DNA of 64,000 nt from Halapricum salinum. Its GTDB lineage: Archaea; Halobacteriota; Halobacteria; Halobacteriales; Haloarculaceae. The notes under the pieces were generated by a model, which saw only the letters and a list, made by a program, of their open reading frames with translations, made no database searches and was not told the origin of the DNA. Both the position numbers and the translations under genes were made by a program. Shown here one piece after another: positions 35,805-44,835 of the stretch. The stretch is taken from the NCBI RefSeq assembly GCF_004799665.1, contig NZ_CP031310.1, forward strand, positions 1,108,887-1,172,886, read 5' to 3'. Numbering within the stretch: position 1 is the stretch's first letter; each line of letters begins with the position of its first letter.

Positions 35805-36551
35805 CTACTGCTCGTCCAGCACTACGGGCACTCCGGACGACGCCACGTCGGCCGCGAAGGCCTTCGAATCGATCTCCTGGGTCGAGAAGGTGTTGTAGTG
35901 CACAGGCAAGACGAGCCGCGGATCGATCGTCGCCGCGAGTTTCGCAGCCTCGTGGCGGTCCATCGTGAAGCGCTGGCCGATCGGCGGACAGAACAGCGAG
36001 CAGTCGATCGTTCGATGGCCGGGCAGGACATCGGTATCGCCGGGGTAGAGCACCCGCGTCCCGTCGACGTTCAGAACGTAGCCACAGCCGAAGCCCTCCG
36101 GATGATAGGGCGTGCCGTCGGGACGCGTGTTCGGCCCGTCCTCGACGTTGTAGGCGGGGATCGACCACACTGTCACGTCGCCCACTTCGAGCGAATCTTT
36201 CGTGCCGACTCGGCGAATCTCGTAGGGCAGTTCTTCGAGCGTCGGGAGGTCTCGACCCGGGGCCTGGGCGTCGATACCCTCGTAGGCAACGATCGTCGCG
36301 TCCTCGCTGGCGACACGTTCGATGCCGTCGGGGTCGTAGTGGTGGATGTGCGTGACGACGACGACGTCGCCGTCCTGGGCGCGGTAGTCGCGACTCGGTG
36401 GGTGGCGAATGTCTTCTGAGTCGGGTTCCCACTCGCCGGTGAGGACGCCGTAGCGGCCAGGATCGATGTAGACGACGACGTCCTCGGCAGCGAGTCGCAA
36501 GGTGGCGTAGCCGAGCCAGTCGACGGTGAGACCCTCGTGTCGGACCGTCAT
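35805..36551 (-). CDS. Metallo-beta-lactamase-fold hydrolase (UlaG-like)
   Basis: 248 residues. Starts LTVDWLGYATLRLAAEDVVVYIDPG; the metal motif is THIHHYDPDGIERV (HxHxxDxD, here H-I-H-H-Y-D), with later ligands in YPGDTDVLPG and LPVHYNTFST. The layout resembles UlaG/L-ascorbate-6-phosphate lactonase-like proteins, though the real substrate is unknown. The ATG at 36551 follows directly on an upstream ACA-rich leader. Same strand as the DICT gene upstream, 40 bases apart, so they may share a transcript. Confidence 0.8.
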   Translation of the reverse strand: MTVRHEGLTVDWLGYATLRLAAEDVVVYIDPGRYGVLTGEWEPDSEDIRHPPSRDYRAQDGDVVVVTHIHHYDPDGIERVASEDATIVAYEGIDAQAPGRDLPTLEELPYEIRRVGTKDSLEVGDVTVWSIPAYNVEDGPNTRPDGTPYHPEGFGCGYVLNVDGTRVLYPGDTDVLPGHRTIDCSLFCPPIGQRFTMDRHEAAKLAATIDPRLVLPVHYNTFSTQEIDSKAFAADVASSGVPVVLDEQ

Positions 36552-36591
36552 TGTACACGATACAGGCTCGCAATCACATAAGTCGGCTGTT

Positions 36592-37356
36592 TCACTCGAC
36601 GTACGTCCGGTCGATGTATGCCAGCACGTCGTCGACGACGGCCGCCTCGAAGGTCCAGAACCCCTCGTACTCGTTGTCCCCGGTCTCGACGGCGACCAGT
36701 GCGGCCTTGCGATCGTCGTCGCCGTCACCGTCGTGGACGACGAACCACGTGTTGGGTATCTCGCCGTCATCACGAGCGTGGATAGTCACGTCCTGGCCGA
36801 AGGGATCGTCCCAGTCACCGTGGCCGTAGACGTGGACGTCGACGCCACGATCGACTAGCTGGCGGTAGGCTTCGGTCGTGCCGCGCTCGTCGGTGATCCG
36901 GGAGAGTTCCTGAAAGCCGGTGTGGAGGACGCCACCGCCGGTCTCGTGAGCCATCGCCTCGACGTGGCGGGAGATGTGGATCAACAGGAACTTGCGCTTG
37001 CCGGCGACCGAGAAGGTGACCTCGTCGAGATTGGCGACCACGTCGGGCGTGTCGATGTCCTCCAGCGTACGGGTGCCGGTGACGTACAGATCGGAGTTGA
37101 CCATCAGCAGCGACCGTTCGACGTCCTGCAGCGGCGAGGTCGCGATCGCCGGCTGCTGCTCGTCGTGAAGGAGCATCACGTCGGCCGGCCCGGCCGGATC
37201 GCCGCTCGTCTCGGTGACCTCGACCGAGTCGGCGTCGAACATCGACTCGACCATCCGCTGGATCGGGTCGACCTCCGCGCGATTGATCACCGTGAGAGAC
37301 TTCTCACGGTCCTCGACCCGGTCGACGAACCTGGCGAAACTGTCCGCACGAACCAT
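36592..37356 (-). CDS. DICT sensory-domain protein
   Basis: 254 residues, soluble. Pattern SLTVINRAEVDPIQRMVESMF, then a long sensor with HISRHVEAMAHETGGGVLHTGFQEL and DVHVYGHGDWDDP, matching the DICT domain found next to two-component and cyclase proteins and in haloarchaeal light or redox signalling. No output domain is present. The start MVRADSFARF is supported by a TATA box (37381-37390) at 30 bases; the ATG nine codons upstream would overlap it. Confidence 0.75.
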   Translation of the reverse strand: MVRADSFARFVDRVEDREKSLTVINRAEVDPIQRMVESMFDADSVEVTETSGDPAGPADVMLLHDEQQPAIATSPLQDVERSLLMVNSDLYVTGTRTLEDIDTPDVVANLDEVTFSVAGKRKFLLIHISRHVEAMAHETGGGVLHTGFQELSRITDERGTTEAYRQLVDRGVDVHVYGHGDWDDPFGQDVTIHARDDGEIPNTWFVVHDGDGDDDRKAALVAVETGDNEYEGFWTFEAAVVDDVLAYIDRTYVE

Positions 37357-37380
37357 GCGCGAGTAGGTCGACGACTCGGC

Positions 37381-37390
37381 CATAAATATC
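37381..37390 (-). promoter_or_regulatory. TATA box of the DICT gene
   Basis: GATATTTATG on the minus strand, centred 30 bases before the ATG at 37356. Confidence 0.55.
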
Positions 37391-37454
37391 TTCGCCGCCG
37401 AATCTCGCTTACGAAACCGGAATTCACAGGGTCGCCGCCCATCTATCGCCAGAC

Positions 37455-38234
37455 ATGCCGACCGCACACAACGGCGACGTCGCGCTCCACTACGCGACCG
37501 CCGGCGATGGCGAGCCGATCGTCTGCTGTGGAGCCGCCGGCCTCGGAGCCTGGCAGTGGAGCTATCTCACGACGCCGCTGGCCCGCGAACACGAAGTCGT
37601 GGTGTGGGACTACCGCGGGACAGGCGACTCCGACGCGCCCGGCGGCGAGTACACCTTCGAGGACCTCGTGGGCGATCTGGACGCCGTCTGCAGCGACCAC
37701 GGCGCCCGATCGATCCACCTCCTCGGCGCCGGACTGGGCGGGATGGTCGCCGTCGAGTACGCCCGCCGGTCGGGCCGGGTCGAGTCCCTCGGGCTGGTCG
37801 GGACGCCGATCTCGGGCGCAAACGTCGATCGCGACGCGCTCGAACGCTTGCGGGCACCCCGGGACGACTCCGACGCCCTCCGCGAGTCGCTCCGAGCCGG
37901 ACTCACGCCCGAGACGATCGACGCCTATCCCGAGGAGATCGACCGGATCGTGGGCTGGCGACGCGAGGACGACGCCTCACAGGTGGGGTGGGACGGCCAG
38001 GTGGCGGCCATGCTTGCCGGCGACCTCGACGATCTGTACGAAGTGACGACGCCGGCGCTGGTCTTCGAGGGCGTCGCGGATCGGATCGTCGACCCCGGAA
38101 CCGGCGAGCGACTCGCGAACGAACTCCCGCGCGGGGAGTACCGCCCGGTCGAGAGCGGCCATCTCGTCCACGTCGAGGAGCCACAGGTCGTCGCCGACGA
38201 ACTGCTTTCGTGGCTCGACGCCCAGCGAGAGTGA
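37455..38234 (+). CDS. Alpha/beta-hydrolase-fold protein lacking the nucleophile
   Basis: 259 residues. The fold is clear: CCGAAGLGAWQWSYL in the oxyanion region, VVWDYRGTGDSDAPGG, acid residue in VFEGVADRIVDPGTG and catalytic-type His in VESGHLVHVEEPQ. The nucleophile elbow reads LLGAGLGGMVAVEYA: the serine expected at residue 93 is Gly (codon GGA). So a usual Ser hydrolase reaction is not possible; it may be a binding protein, lyase-like or pseudoenzyme. No operon partner is evident. Confidence 0.82.
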   Translation: MPTAHNGDVALHYATAGDGEPIVCCGAAGLGAWQWSYLTTPLAREHEVVVWDYRGTGDSDAPGGEYTFEDLVGDLDAVCSDHGARSIHLLGAGLGGMVAVEYARRSGRVESLGLVGTPISGANVDRDALERLRAPRDDSDALRESLRAGLTPETIDAYPEEIDRIVGWRREDDASQVGWDGQVAAMLAGDLDDLYEVTTPALVFEGVADRIVDPGTGERLANELPRGEYRPVESGHLVHVEEPQVVADELLSWLDAQRE

Positions 38235-38345
38235 GCACTGGCCGGCCCGCACGACTGCGGGCGTTCTCGGCGTCGCATCCGAGAGCACGGCAGGTACTGC
38301 CGCCGGCTGGAGGGTTTTTCAGTGGGGAAGACATTGCAGTGAGTG

Positions 38346-39053
38346 ATGAGTCGCCCGCGAATCGCGTTGCTCAACGCCGCCCACGACGGGGCCGACAACA
38401 GCCGGAACTTCCGGCGGGAACTCGACGCCGAGGTCGTCGAGTTCGACGTCGTTTCCGGTGAGCTTCCCGACGGCTTCGGCTTCGACGCCGGGGTCGTCAC
38501 GGGCTCGCGAGCCTCCGTCTACTGGGACGAACCGTGGATCGCCGACCTGCAATCGTGGGTCGGCGAGGCGATCGACCGCGATCTATCCTTCCTGGGCGTG
38601 TGTTTCGGCCACCAGTTGCTTGCGGACGTCTGTGGCGGCACTGTCGAGGCGATGGGCGAGTACGAGATCGGCTACCGGACCGTCGAACACCGCGGCTCGC
38701 GGCTGTTCGAGGGGGTCGATTCGGAGTTTACGGTCTTTACGACCCATTCGGACAGTGTGGTCGAACTCCCGCCTGGCGCGGAACTGCTGGCCGAAAACGA
38801 CTACGGCGTCCACGGCTTTCGCAAGGGCGAGGTGTACGGGGTCCAGTTCCACCCCGAGTACGACACCGCCACTGCCGAATCAGTGACCCGTGGCAAGGAC
38901 CTCGATCCCGAGCGCAAACAGCGCGTGCTCGAGGGAATCGATCCCGCGACCTACCGACGGGCCTGTGCGGCCAAGCGGTTGTTCGAGAACTTCGTCACGA
39001 TCGTCGACGAGCGGACGGTGACCGCTGCGCCTCGTGCTGCGGCCGACGATTGA
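38346..39053 (+). CDS. Class I glutamine amidotransferase-like protein
   Basis: 235 residues. GATase fold with VVTGSRASVYWDEPWI, the nucleophile Cys in GVCFGHQLLADVCGG (about 80) and the His-Glu pair in GVQFHPEYDT (about 172). This is the stand-alone GuaA/HisH-like group often called GMP synthase-related or gamma-glutamyl peptidase-like; the amide acceptor is unknown. Start at 38346 after a GTG in tandem. Convergent with a 46-residue membrane protein gene. Confidence 0.85.
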   Translation: MSRPRIALLNAAHDGADNSRNFRRELDAEVVEFDVVSGELPDGFGFDAGVVTGSRASVYWDEPWIADLQSWVGEAIDRDLSFLGVCFGHQLLADVCGGTVEAMGEYEIGYRTVEHRGSRLFEGVDSEFTVFTTHSDSVVELPPGAELLAENDYGVHGFRKGEVYGVQFHPEYDTATAESVTRGKDLDPERKQRVLEGIDPATYRRACAAKRLFENFVTIVDERTVTAAPRAAADD

Positions 39054-39057
39054 GGGC

Positions 39058-39198
39058 CTACCGGTTGTAGATCGCGAACGCGAACGGGAGCGACGCGAAC
39101 AGCGTGATGATCCCGAAGATCGGTGAGAGCAGTAGCACGAAGAGGTTCATCACGGCGACGATCCCCAGCGCGAGGAGTTTCTGGCCGAGCGAGAGCAT
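39058..39198 (-). CDS. 46-residue membrane protein
   Basis: MLSLGQKLLALGIVAVMNLFVLLLSPIFGIITLF and a short tail FAIYNR: two hydrophobic helices around a Pro. No homology is claimed beyond the two-helix pattern. The frame lies between two same-strand or convergent genes with a normal gap and ends four bases from the amidotransferase stop. Below the length most gene tools report. Confidence 0.55.
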   Translation of the reverse strand: MLSLGQKLLALGIVAVMNLFVLLLSPIFGIITLFASLPFAFAIYNR

Positions 39199-39233
39199 AC
39201 GTCCAGACCCACGAGACAGTCAGATGAAACTTT

Positions 39234-39743
39234 CTATTCTCCCGGCTGGACTCGCGTGCCGAGCGGCCGAAGTGGCTGGGTGAGCCTGTGTGCCACCAGC
39301 AACGACGCGACGGCGAGGACGATGACCACACCCTCGATCGGGGTGGTGAGCAGGCCGAGCGAGACGATCAACGTCGTCGCACAGGCGGGCGGATGTCGGG
39401 TGTCGGTCGCGACCATCCCGACAGCGGTCAGCACGAGTGCGAGCGAACCGCTGGCGACCAGCGCGAGCGCGGCCGTCGACCCGCCGACCCTCGTCGCGAC
39501 GGCCCCGTCGGCCAGCAGGTGGTAGGTCGCCATCCCGGCCAGCACGCCGATCGCGTGCCCGCCGAGGACGCGCCGTGGCGCCGCCGTCGCCGAGTCGGGA
39601 GACATCGCGAGGACGAACGCCGACGGGCCGAGACTCGGGAACAGAAACGGCAACCCCGTCAGATAGACGAACGCACCGGGGACGACCAGGAGTGCACCAC
39701 TGGTCGCTCCGACCGACAACGACGCGGACAGTCGCTCGTTCAT
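39234..39743 (-). CDS. HPP-family membrane protein
   Basis: 169 residues with four or five helices. The HPP family marker is present: RHPPACATTLIVSLG (about 114-128), plus LGPSAFVLAMSPDSATAAPRRVLGGHAIGVLAG. HPP proteins are inner-membrane transporters or sensors; some bind nitrite in chloroplast relatives. The ATG at 39743 is preferred; a GTG precedes it. It reads in the same direction as the 46-residue gene. Confidence 0.82.
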   Translation of the reverse strand: MNERLSASLSVGATSGALLVVPGAFVYLTGLPFLFPSLGPSAFVLAMSPDSATAAPRRVLGGHAIGVLAGMATYHLLADGAVATRVGGSTAALALVASGSLALVLTAVGMVATDTRHPPACATTLIVSLGLLTTPIEGVVIVLAVASLLVAHRLTQPLRPLGTRVQPGE

Positions 39744-40056
39744 CACTCCTGGTCTGTCGAGTCCGACCGAAAAGCCCGTCGGATCGGATCGGGACGAGTT
39801 CTCTCAAACGACCGATTTCGGGCCGCCACAGCCCGCTATCTCGCCCTTCCGATTCGATCAGTCGGTCGGATAGACGACCAGGAGACTGCCCTTCGACAAC
39901 TCGTTTCGACGCCTCTCCCACGGATGGTCGACGATCAACGCCGAAGACGTGAGATCGACAACCGCCCCTCGAAGGGGACACGTCGTTTCGGCTCGACGTC
40001 CCTCTCGGCCAGCAAACTTACTTTACTGATGCCCGAGACGTCATGCACGAACGATC
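39744..40056. other. Intergenic region, divergent promoters
   Basis: 313 bases between the HPP gene (minus) and the coiled-coil gene (plus). A TATA-like ACTTTACTG near 40020 may serve the plus gene. A Pro/Arg-rich open frame over the stretch is an artefact of GC richness. I see no repeat or RNA. Confidence 0.5.
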
Positions 40057-40917
40057 ATGAGCGACGAGGACGAGACAACCCATCCTTTCGAGGAGGCGGC
40101 GGGAGACACAGACGACAGTGACGACACCGATCCGATCGGGAGCGCCACGGTCGAATCCGACGACGAGACCGATCCGATCGACGACACCGACATGACAGAC
40201 GACGGGGAGACCGGGGGAATACAGACGAAATCCGACAGCGACGACGACCGCGAACGCGAACTCGAAAAGTGGGAGGACCGGCTCGATCAGCGTGAAGAAG
40301 GGCTGGATCTCCGGGCCGAGAAGCTCAAAGACCGGGCCGAGGAGCTAGACCAGCGCGAGGCCGACATCGAGACCGAGCGTGCGAACCTCGAAGACTGGCG
40401 CGCTGACCTCGACGACTGGGAAGCCCAGCTCGAACAGCGCGAACAGGATCTGGACGACCGAGAGGCGGCGATCCGCGAACGCGAGACTGAACTGGCCGAG
40501 CGTGCGGCCGACCTCGACGAGAAAGAACAGACGCTACACACCTACGTCAGTGACAATCTCGGCGACGTCGACGCGAAGATAACCGACGCCGTCCGTGAGT
40601 CGATCGGCCGGGCCATGCAGGACATCGAACCCGGCAAAGCCGAGGTCGACCAGGAGTCGGTCGATCAAACTGTCTCCTCGGCGATCGACTCGGCGATGGC
40701 CGACCACAAGAAGGGGCGGTTCGGTACCCCCGGCAACGTCGTCTTCGGGCTGCTCGGGCTGGCGCTGGTCGCCGGTGGCGTCTCGGTCGTCTTCCTGGCC
40801 GAGTCCGCGAACCTCACTTCGCTGTTCGCGGAACCGATGTACAACTACGGGGCTGCCGCCGCGCTCGTGCTCGTCGGACTCGCCGTCAACATCACCGCTG
40901 CCGCCGGCCGTCTGTGA
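40057..40917 (+). CDS. Coiled-coil membrane protein of unknown function
   Basis: 286 residues. An acidic disordered N-terminus (about 1-62) is followed by a long charged coiled coil (about 65-165) built of repeats such as DLDDREAAIRERETELAERAADLDEKEQ, then a mixed segment and two C-terminal membrane helices (VVFGLLGLALVAGGVSVVFLA and AAAALVLVGLAVNITAA). The coil would project into the cytosol. It could tether or organise something at the membrane; no partner is recognised. Confidence 0.75.
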   Translation: MSDEDETTHPFEEAAGDTDDSDDTDPIGSATVESDDETDPIDDTDMTDDGETGGIQTKSDSDDDRERELEKWEDRLDQREEGLDLRAEKLKDRAEELDQREADIETERANLEDWRADLDDWEAQLEQREQDLDDREAAIRERETELAERAADLDEKEQTLHTYVSDNLGDVDAKITDAVRESIGRAMQDIEPGKAEVDQESVDQTVSSAIDSAMADHKKGRFGTPGNVVFGLLGLALVAGGVSVVFLAESANLTSLFAEPMYNYGAAAALVLVGLAVNITAAAGRL

Positions 40918-40988
40918 GGACGTGACTACCAGTGGGTGACCGTCGCTGCCGGCGGGACAGTTTTGGTCCGTGATACCCATGTACAGGT

Positions 40989-42161
40989 ATGCTCGACTAC
41001 CTCGACCTGCAGGCCGATCTCTCGGGCGAAGATCAGATGATCCGCCACACCGCCCGGGAGTTCGTCGCCGAGCACGTCACCCCCGATATCGGGGCGCTCT
41101 TCGAGGACGGTCGATTCCCCGAGACGCTCGTCACACGGATGGGCGAGTTAGACTTCTACGGCCCGAACCTGGACTGGGGCGACCTCCCGAACGTCTCCGA
41201 GACCGCGTATGGACTCCTGTTACAGGAACTCGAAGCCGGTGACTCGGGCGTGCGCTCGATGGCCAGCGTCCAGGGCGCGCTCGTGATGTATCCCATCCAC
41301 GAGTACGGCAGCGAGGCCCAGCGCGAACGCTGGCTCCCGGATCTCGCGTCGGGAGAGGCCGTCGGCTGTTTCGGCCTGACCGAACCCGAGCACGGCTCTG
41401 ATCCGGCCAGCATGGAGACCACGGCGACGCCGGACGGTGACGGCTTCCGGCTATCGGGAACCAAGACCTGGATCACCAATTCGCCGATCGCGGACGTGGC
41501 GCTCGTTTGGGGGCGGATCGACGACGACGCAGATCGAGACGACGCCGGCGAGATCCGCGGCTTCCTCGTCGAGACCGATCTCGATGGTGTGGAGACGCCC
41601 GCGATCGATGGCAAGCTCTCGATGCGCGTCTCCGAGACCGGTCAGATTCACCTCCAGGACGTGTTCGTTCCCGCTGAGGCGATGCTGCCGGACGTGCAGG
41701 GGATGAAGGGGCCGCTATCCTGCCTGACGCAGGCCCGCTACGGCATCGCCTGGGGCGCAGTCGGGGTCATGCGCGACTGCTTCGAGACCGCTCGCGAGTA
41801 CGCGACCGACCGCGAGCAGTTCGACCGCCCGATCGCCGCGACGCAACTCCAGCAGGAGAAGCTGGCGGAGATGGCGACCAAGATCACGACGAGCCAGACG
41901 CTCGTGTTCCGTCTCGCGGAATTGAAAGAACGGGGCGACCTCCGGCCACAGCAGGTGTCGATGGCCAAACGCCAGAACGTCCGGGCCGCACGCGAGGTCG
42001 CCCGGACGGCCCGCGAGATGCTCGGCGGCAACGGCATCACGACCGACTACTCGCCGATGCGCCACCTCGCGAACGTCGAAACAGTGTACACCTACGAAGG
42101 GACTCACGACATCCACTCGCTGATCCTCGGCGAGGATCTCACCGGGTTCTCGGCGTTCTGA
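40989..42161 (+). CDS. Acyl-CoA dehydrogenase, glutaryl-CoA dehydrogenase-like
   Basis: 390 residues. FAD acyl-CoA dehydrogenase fold with FGLTEPEHGSDPASMETTA, GTKTWITNSPIADVALVWGR, and the base Glu in NVETVYTYEGTHDIHSLILGEDLTGFSAF near the C-terminus. The SVQGALVMYPIHEYGSEAQR stretch and the YEGTHDIH ending match glutaryl-CoA dehydrogenases more than short-chain enzymes. It could serve lysine, tryptophan or dicarboxylate breakdown. No ETF gene is nearby. Convergent with the glucosidase gene. Confidence 0.85.
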   Translation: MLDYLDLQADLSGEDQMIRHTAREFVAEHVTPDIGALFEDGRFPETLVTRMGELDFYGPNLDWGDLPNVSETAYGLLLQELEAGDSGVRSMASVQGALVMYPIHEYGSEAQRERWLPDLASGEAVGCFGLTEPEHGSDPASMETTATPDGDGFRLSGTKTWITNSPIADVALVWGRIDDDADRDDAGEIRGFLVETDLDGVETPAIDGKLSMRVSETGQIHLQDVFVPAEAMLPDVQGMKGPLSCLTQARYGIAWGAVGVMRDCFETAREYATDREQFDRPIAATQLQQEKLAEMATKITTSQTLVFRLAELKERGDLRPQQVSMAKRQNVRAAREVARTAREMLGGNGITTDYSPMRHLANVETVYTYEGTHDIHSLILGEDLTGFSAF

Positions 42162-42176
42162 TGGGGCTTCGGGCGG

Positions 42177-43937
42177 CTACTGGGTCCGGTAGACTCGGGC
42201 TTCCCAGGGATCGAGCTCCAGTGGCTCCGCGTGGCCGTCGCCGTTGGTCCTGTCGTGGGTGTCGAGGACAAGTGAGGGCTCGGGTCCGAGATCCAGCCCG
42301 CCGACCGTCGCCGACTCGCTCGACCAGTTGAGCACCACGACGGCACGCTGCTCGCCGAGGGTACGCTCGTAGGCCCACACTCTGTCGTGGTGAGGGACCA
42401 GCAGGCCGTACTCGCCGTAGACCAGCAGGTCCGAGTCGCTCCGGAGGTCGATCAGGTCGCGGTAGTGATGCCACACGGAGTCGGGATCCTCTCGGGCGGC
42501 TTCGACGTTGATCTCGGTGTGGTTGGGGTTGACCGCGAGCCACGGCTCACCGTCGGTGAAGCCCGCCTGCGCGTCGTCGCTCCACTGCACGGGTGTCCGA
42601 GCGTTGTCCCGACAGCGGTAGCGGACGATGTCTTTCACGCGCTGGAACCCCTCATCTTCCAGGGCGACCCGTTCGAGTTCGGTCAGCGACCGCGAGCGAG
42701 CGTCGTCGAGGATGAACCGGATTCGCCCTCGTGTCTCGGCGTCGCGGATCTGGTCGATCCGCTCGAAGGGAAAGTTCGTCATCCCGATCTCGTCGCCCTG
42801 CAGGAGGTAGGGGGTCCCCTGCAACGTGAACAGAAAGGTCGCGAGCAGTTTCGCGGATTCGCGGCGATAGTGCTGGGCGTCGCCCCAGCGAGAGACGATC
42901 CGAGGCCAGTCGTGGGTCCCGAGGAAGATCGTGTTCCAGGCCTCGCTATCTTCGAGTTCGCGCTGCCAGCGCGAGATGACGTCCCGCAAGTCCCCGACCG
43001 ACCAGTCGCCGACCTCCCACCAGCCGCCGTCCGAGCGGAAGTCGAGCATCATGTGCTCGTAGTGAAAGACCATGCTCATCCCGCCGTTGTCGGGGTGGCA
43101 GAATCGCTTTGCTCGTTCTGGGTCGGCGTCGATACACTCCCCGACGGTCATGGCGTCGTAGTTGCCGTAGGTCTCGTCGTGGAGTTCGTCGAGGTAGTCG
43201 TGGACTCGCGGCCCGTTGGTATGGTGTTCCATGCCCGTCCAGCCGCCGGGGTGGCCGTCGGGCAACTCGGGATTCTTCGAGATGAGGTTGATCACGTCCA
43301 TCCGGAAGCCGTCGATACCCTTCGAGAGCCACCAGTCGACCATGTCGTAGACGTCTCCTCTGACCTCCGGATTCTCCCAGTTGAGGTCGGGCTGTTTCGA
43401 GTGAAAGAGGTGCAGGTAGTACTGCCCGCGGTCGACGTCGTAGGTCCAGGCCGGCCCGCCGAAACTGGAGGTCCAGTTGTTCGGGAGGCCCCCGCCCGTG
43501 GAGCGCCACCAGTAGTAGTCGTCGTAACCGTCTTCGCCGCGCTTCGACTTGGCGAACCACTCGTGTTCGTCGGAGGTGTGGTTCACGACGAGGTCCATGA
43601 TGAGGCGCATGTCGCGGTCGTGCATCCCCTCCAGCAGTTCTTCCCAGTCGTCCATGCAGCCGTATTCGTCGTGGATGGCCCGGTAGTCACGGATGTCGTA
43701 GCCGCCGTCGACCTGCGGGGAGTCGTAGACAGGGTTGAGCCAGACGACGTCGACACCGAGGTCGTCAAGGTAGTCCAGTTTCTGGATGATACCGCGGATG
43801 TCGCCGATCCCGTCGCCGTTCGAATCGTTGAAACTCCGGGGGTAGATCTGGTAGACGAATCCTTCTTTCCACCAGGCGCGTTCCTCCTCGGGGACGAGGT
43901 CGGTCGGTCGCGTGCCCGAATCGGGCTCGGTCGCCAT
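42177..43937 (-). CDS. malA: GH13 alpha-glucosidase / oligo-1,6-glucosidase-like
   Basis: 586 residues, no signal. It has the GH13_23-type start WWKEGFVYQIYPRSFNDSNGDGIGDIRG, calcium or structural MDLVVNHTSDEHEWF, nucleophile in GIDGFRMDVINLISK, acid Glu in AMTVGECIDADP and transition-state Asp in LGTHDWPRIVSR. The last pattern is usually NHDQPR; the Thr-His-Asp-Trp variant keeps the His-Asp pair. It releases glucose from maltose, maltodextrin or isomaltose in the cytosol. Sits opposite the acyl-CoA dehydrogenase gene. Confidence 0.88.
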   Translation of the reverse strand: MATEPDSGTRPTDLVPEEERAWWKEGFVYQIYPRSFNDSNGDGIGDIRGIIQKLDYLDDLGVDVVWLNPVYDSPQVDGGYDIRDYRAIHDEYGCMDDWEELLEGMHDRDMRLIMDLVVNHTSDEHEWFAKSKRGEDGYDDYYWWRSTGGGLPNNWTSSFGGPAWTYDVDRGQYYLHLFHSKQPDLNWENPEVRGDVYDMVDWWLSKGIDGFRMDVINLISKNPELPDGHPGGWTGMEHHTNGPRVHDYLDELHDETYGNYDAMTVGECIDADPERAKRFCHPDNGGMSMVFHYEHMMLDFRSDGGWWEVGDWSVGDLRDVISRWQRELEDSEAWNTIFLGTHDWPRIVSRWGDAQHYRRESAKLLATFLFTLQGTPYLLQGDEIGMTNFPFERIDQIRDAETRGRIRFILDDARSRSLTELERVALEDEGFQRVKDIVRYRCRDNARTPVQWSDDAQAGFTDGEPWLAVNPNHTEINVEAAREDPDSVWHHYRDLIDLRSDSDLLVYGEYGLLVPHHDRVWAYERTLGEQRAVVVLNWSSESATVGGLDLGPEPSLVLDTHDRTNGDGHAEPLELDPWEARVYRTQ

Positions 43938-44060
43938 ACACTCGTCACGCAGAGCAGCGGTAAATATGGTCGGCTTACTGTCGATAGTTCGATCCTACCG
44001 CTCGTCGAAGACACGGTCGGAACCGGCCGGACTTTTGTCGGCGGCCCCGGTAGCACGACC

Positions 44061-44804
44061 ATGCACCTCGCGGAGGCCACCTGGACCGACGCCGACGACC
44101 TGGAGACCGACCTCGCGCTCCTTCCAACTGGGAGCACCGAACAGCACGGCCCTCACGCCCCGATGGGGACCGACGCACTCAGTGCCGAGACGATCGCGAG
44201 CGAGGCCGCCGCCCGATTCGACGGCGAGGTCGTCGTCGCGCCGACCGTTGCCGTGGGCGTCTCCGAGGAACACCGCCACTTCACGGGCTCGCTGTGGGTC
44301 AGCGAGGACACCTTTCGATCCTACATCCGCGACACCGTCGCCAGCCTCGCCAGTCACGGCTGGGAGCGCGTGGTCGTCGTCAACGGCCACGGCGGCAACA
44401 CCGACGCGCTCCGGGAGGTCTGCGGGGCGATCACCCGGCAGGACGACGCCTACGCCGTTCCCTGGACGTGGTTCGACGCGCTCGACTTCGAGGAGTATGG
44501 AGTCGACCTCGGCCACGGTGGCCCGGCCGAGACGGCGTTCGTCCAGGCTGTGCGGTCCGACCTCGTGCGAGAAGAGCGGTTCGACGAGGCCGCCACGGGC
44601 GCGGGCGACGCCTTCGGGGAGTTCGAGCAGGGGTCGAATCTGGCCTACGACTTCGCGGAGTTTTCCGAGACCGGCAACATCGGCGATCCGTCCGATGGCG
44701 ACGCACAGCTGGGCGAGCAGTTGCTCGCGGACGCGACCGAGTCGCTGGTCGCGCTGCTGGAAACCGTCAGCGAGCGCGATCTGACGCGGCCGGCCCACCG
44801 CTGA
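44061..44804 (+). CDS. Creatininase-family amidohydrolase, possible ArfB
   Basis: 247 residues. Metal-site motifs LLPTGSTEQHGPHAPMGTDAL (Glu about 28, His 30, Asp 37), VNGHGGNTDALREV and LGHGGPAETAF. The family includes creatininase and the archaeal formamide hydrolase ArfB of riboflavin and F420 synthesis. Haloarchaea need ArfB and this length and motif set fit, but an assignment needs a tree. Start at 44061 is the first ATG after a 120-base gap from the divergent glucosidase gene; the huge upstream frame is antisense to that gene. Confidence 0.8.
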   Translation: MHLAEATWTDADDLETDLALLPTGSTEQHGPHAPMGTDALSAETIASEAAARFDGEVVVAPTVAVGVSEEHRHFTGSLWVSEDTFRSYIRDTVASLASHGWERVVVVNGHGGNTDALREVCGAITRQDDAYAVPWTWFDALDFEEYGVDLGHGGPAETAFVQAVRSDLVREERFDEAATGAGDAFGEFEQGSNLAYDFAEFSETGNIGDPSDGDAQLGEQLLADATESLVALLETVSERDLTRPAHR

Positions 44805-44835
44805 GTTGGGCGCTGTCCAGTCGTCGCGGCGAGGA

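Noticed and set aside
42387-44060. Plus-strand open frame extending the creatininase gene far upstream
   Set aside because: The extension is antisense to the GH13 glucosidase gene. The family starts at the ATG at 44061.
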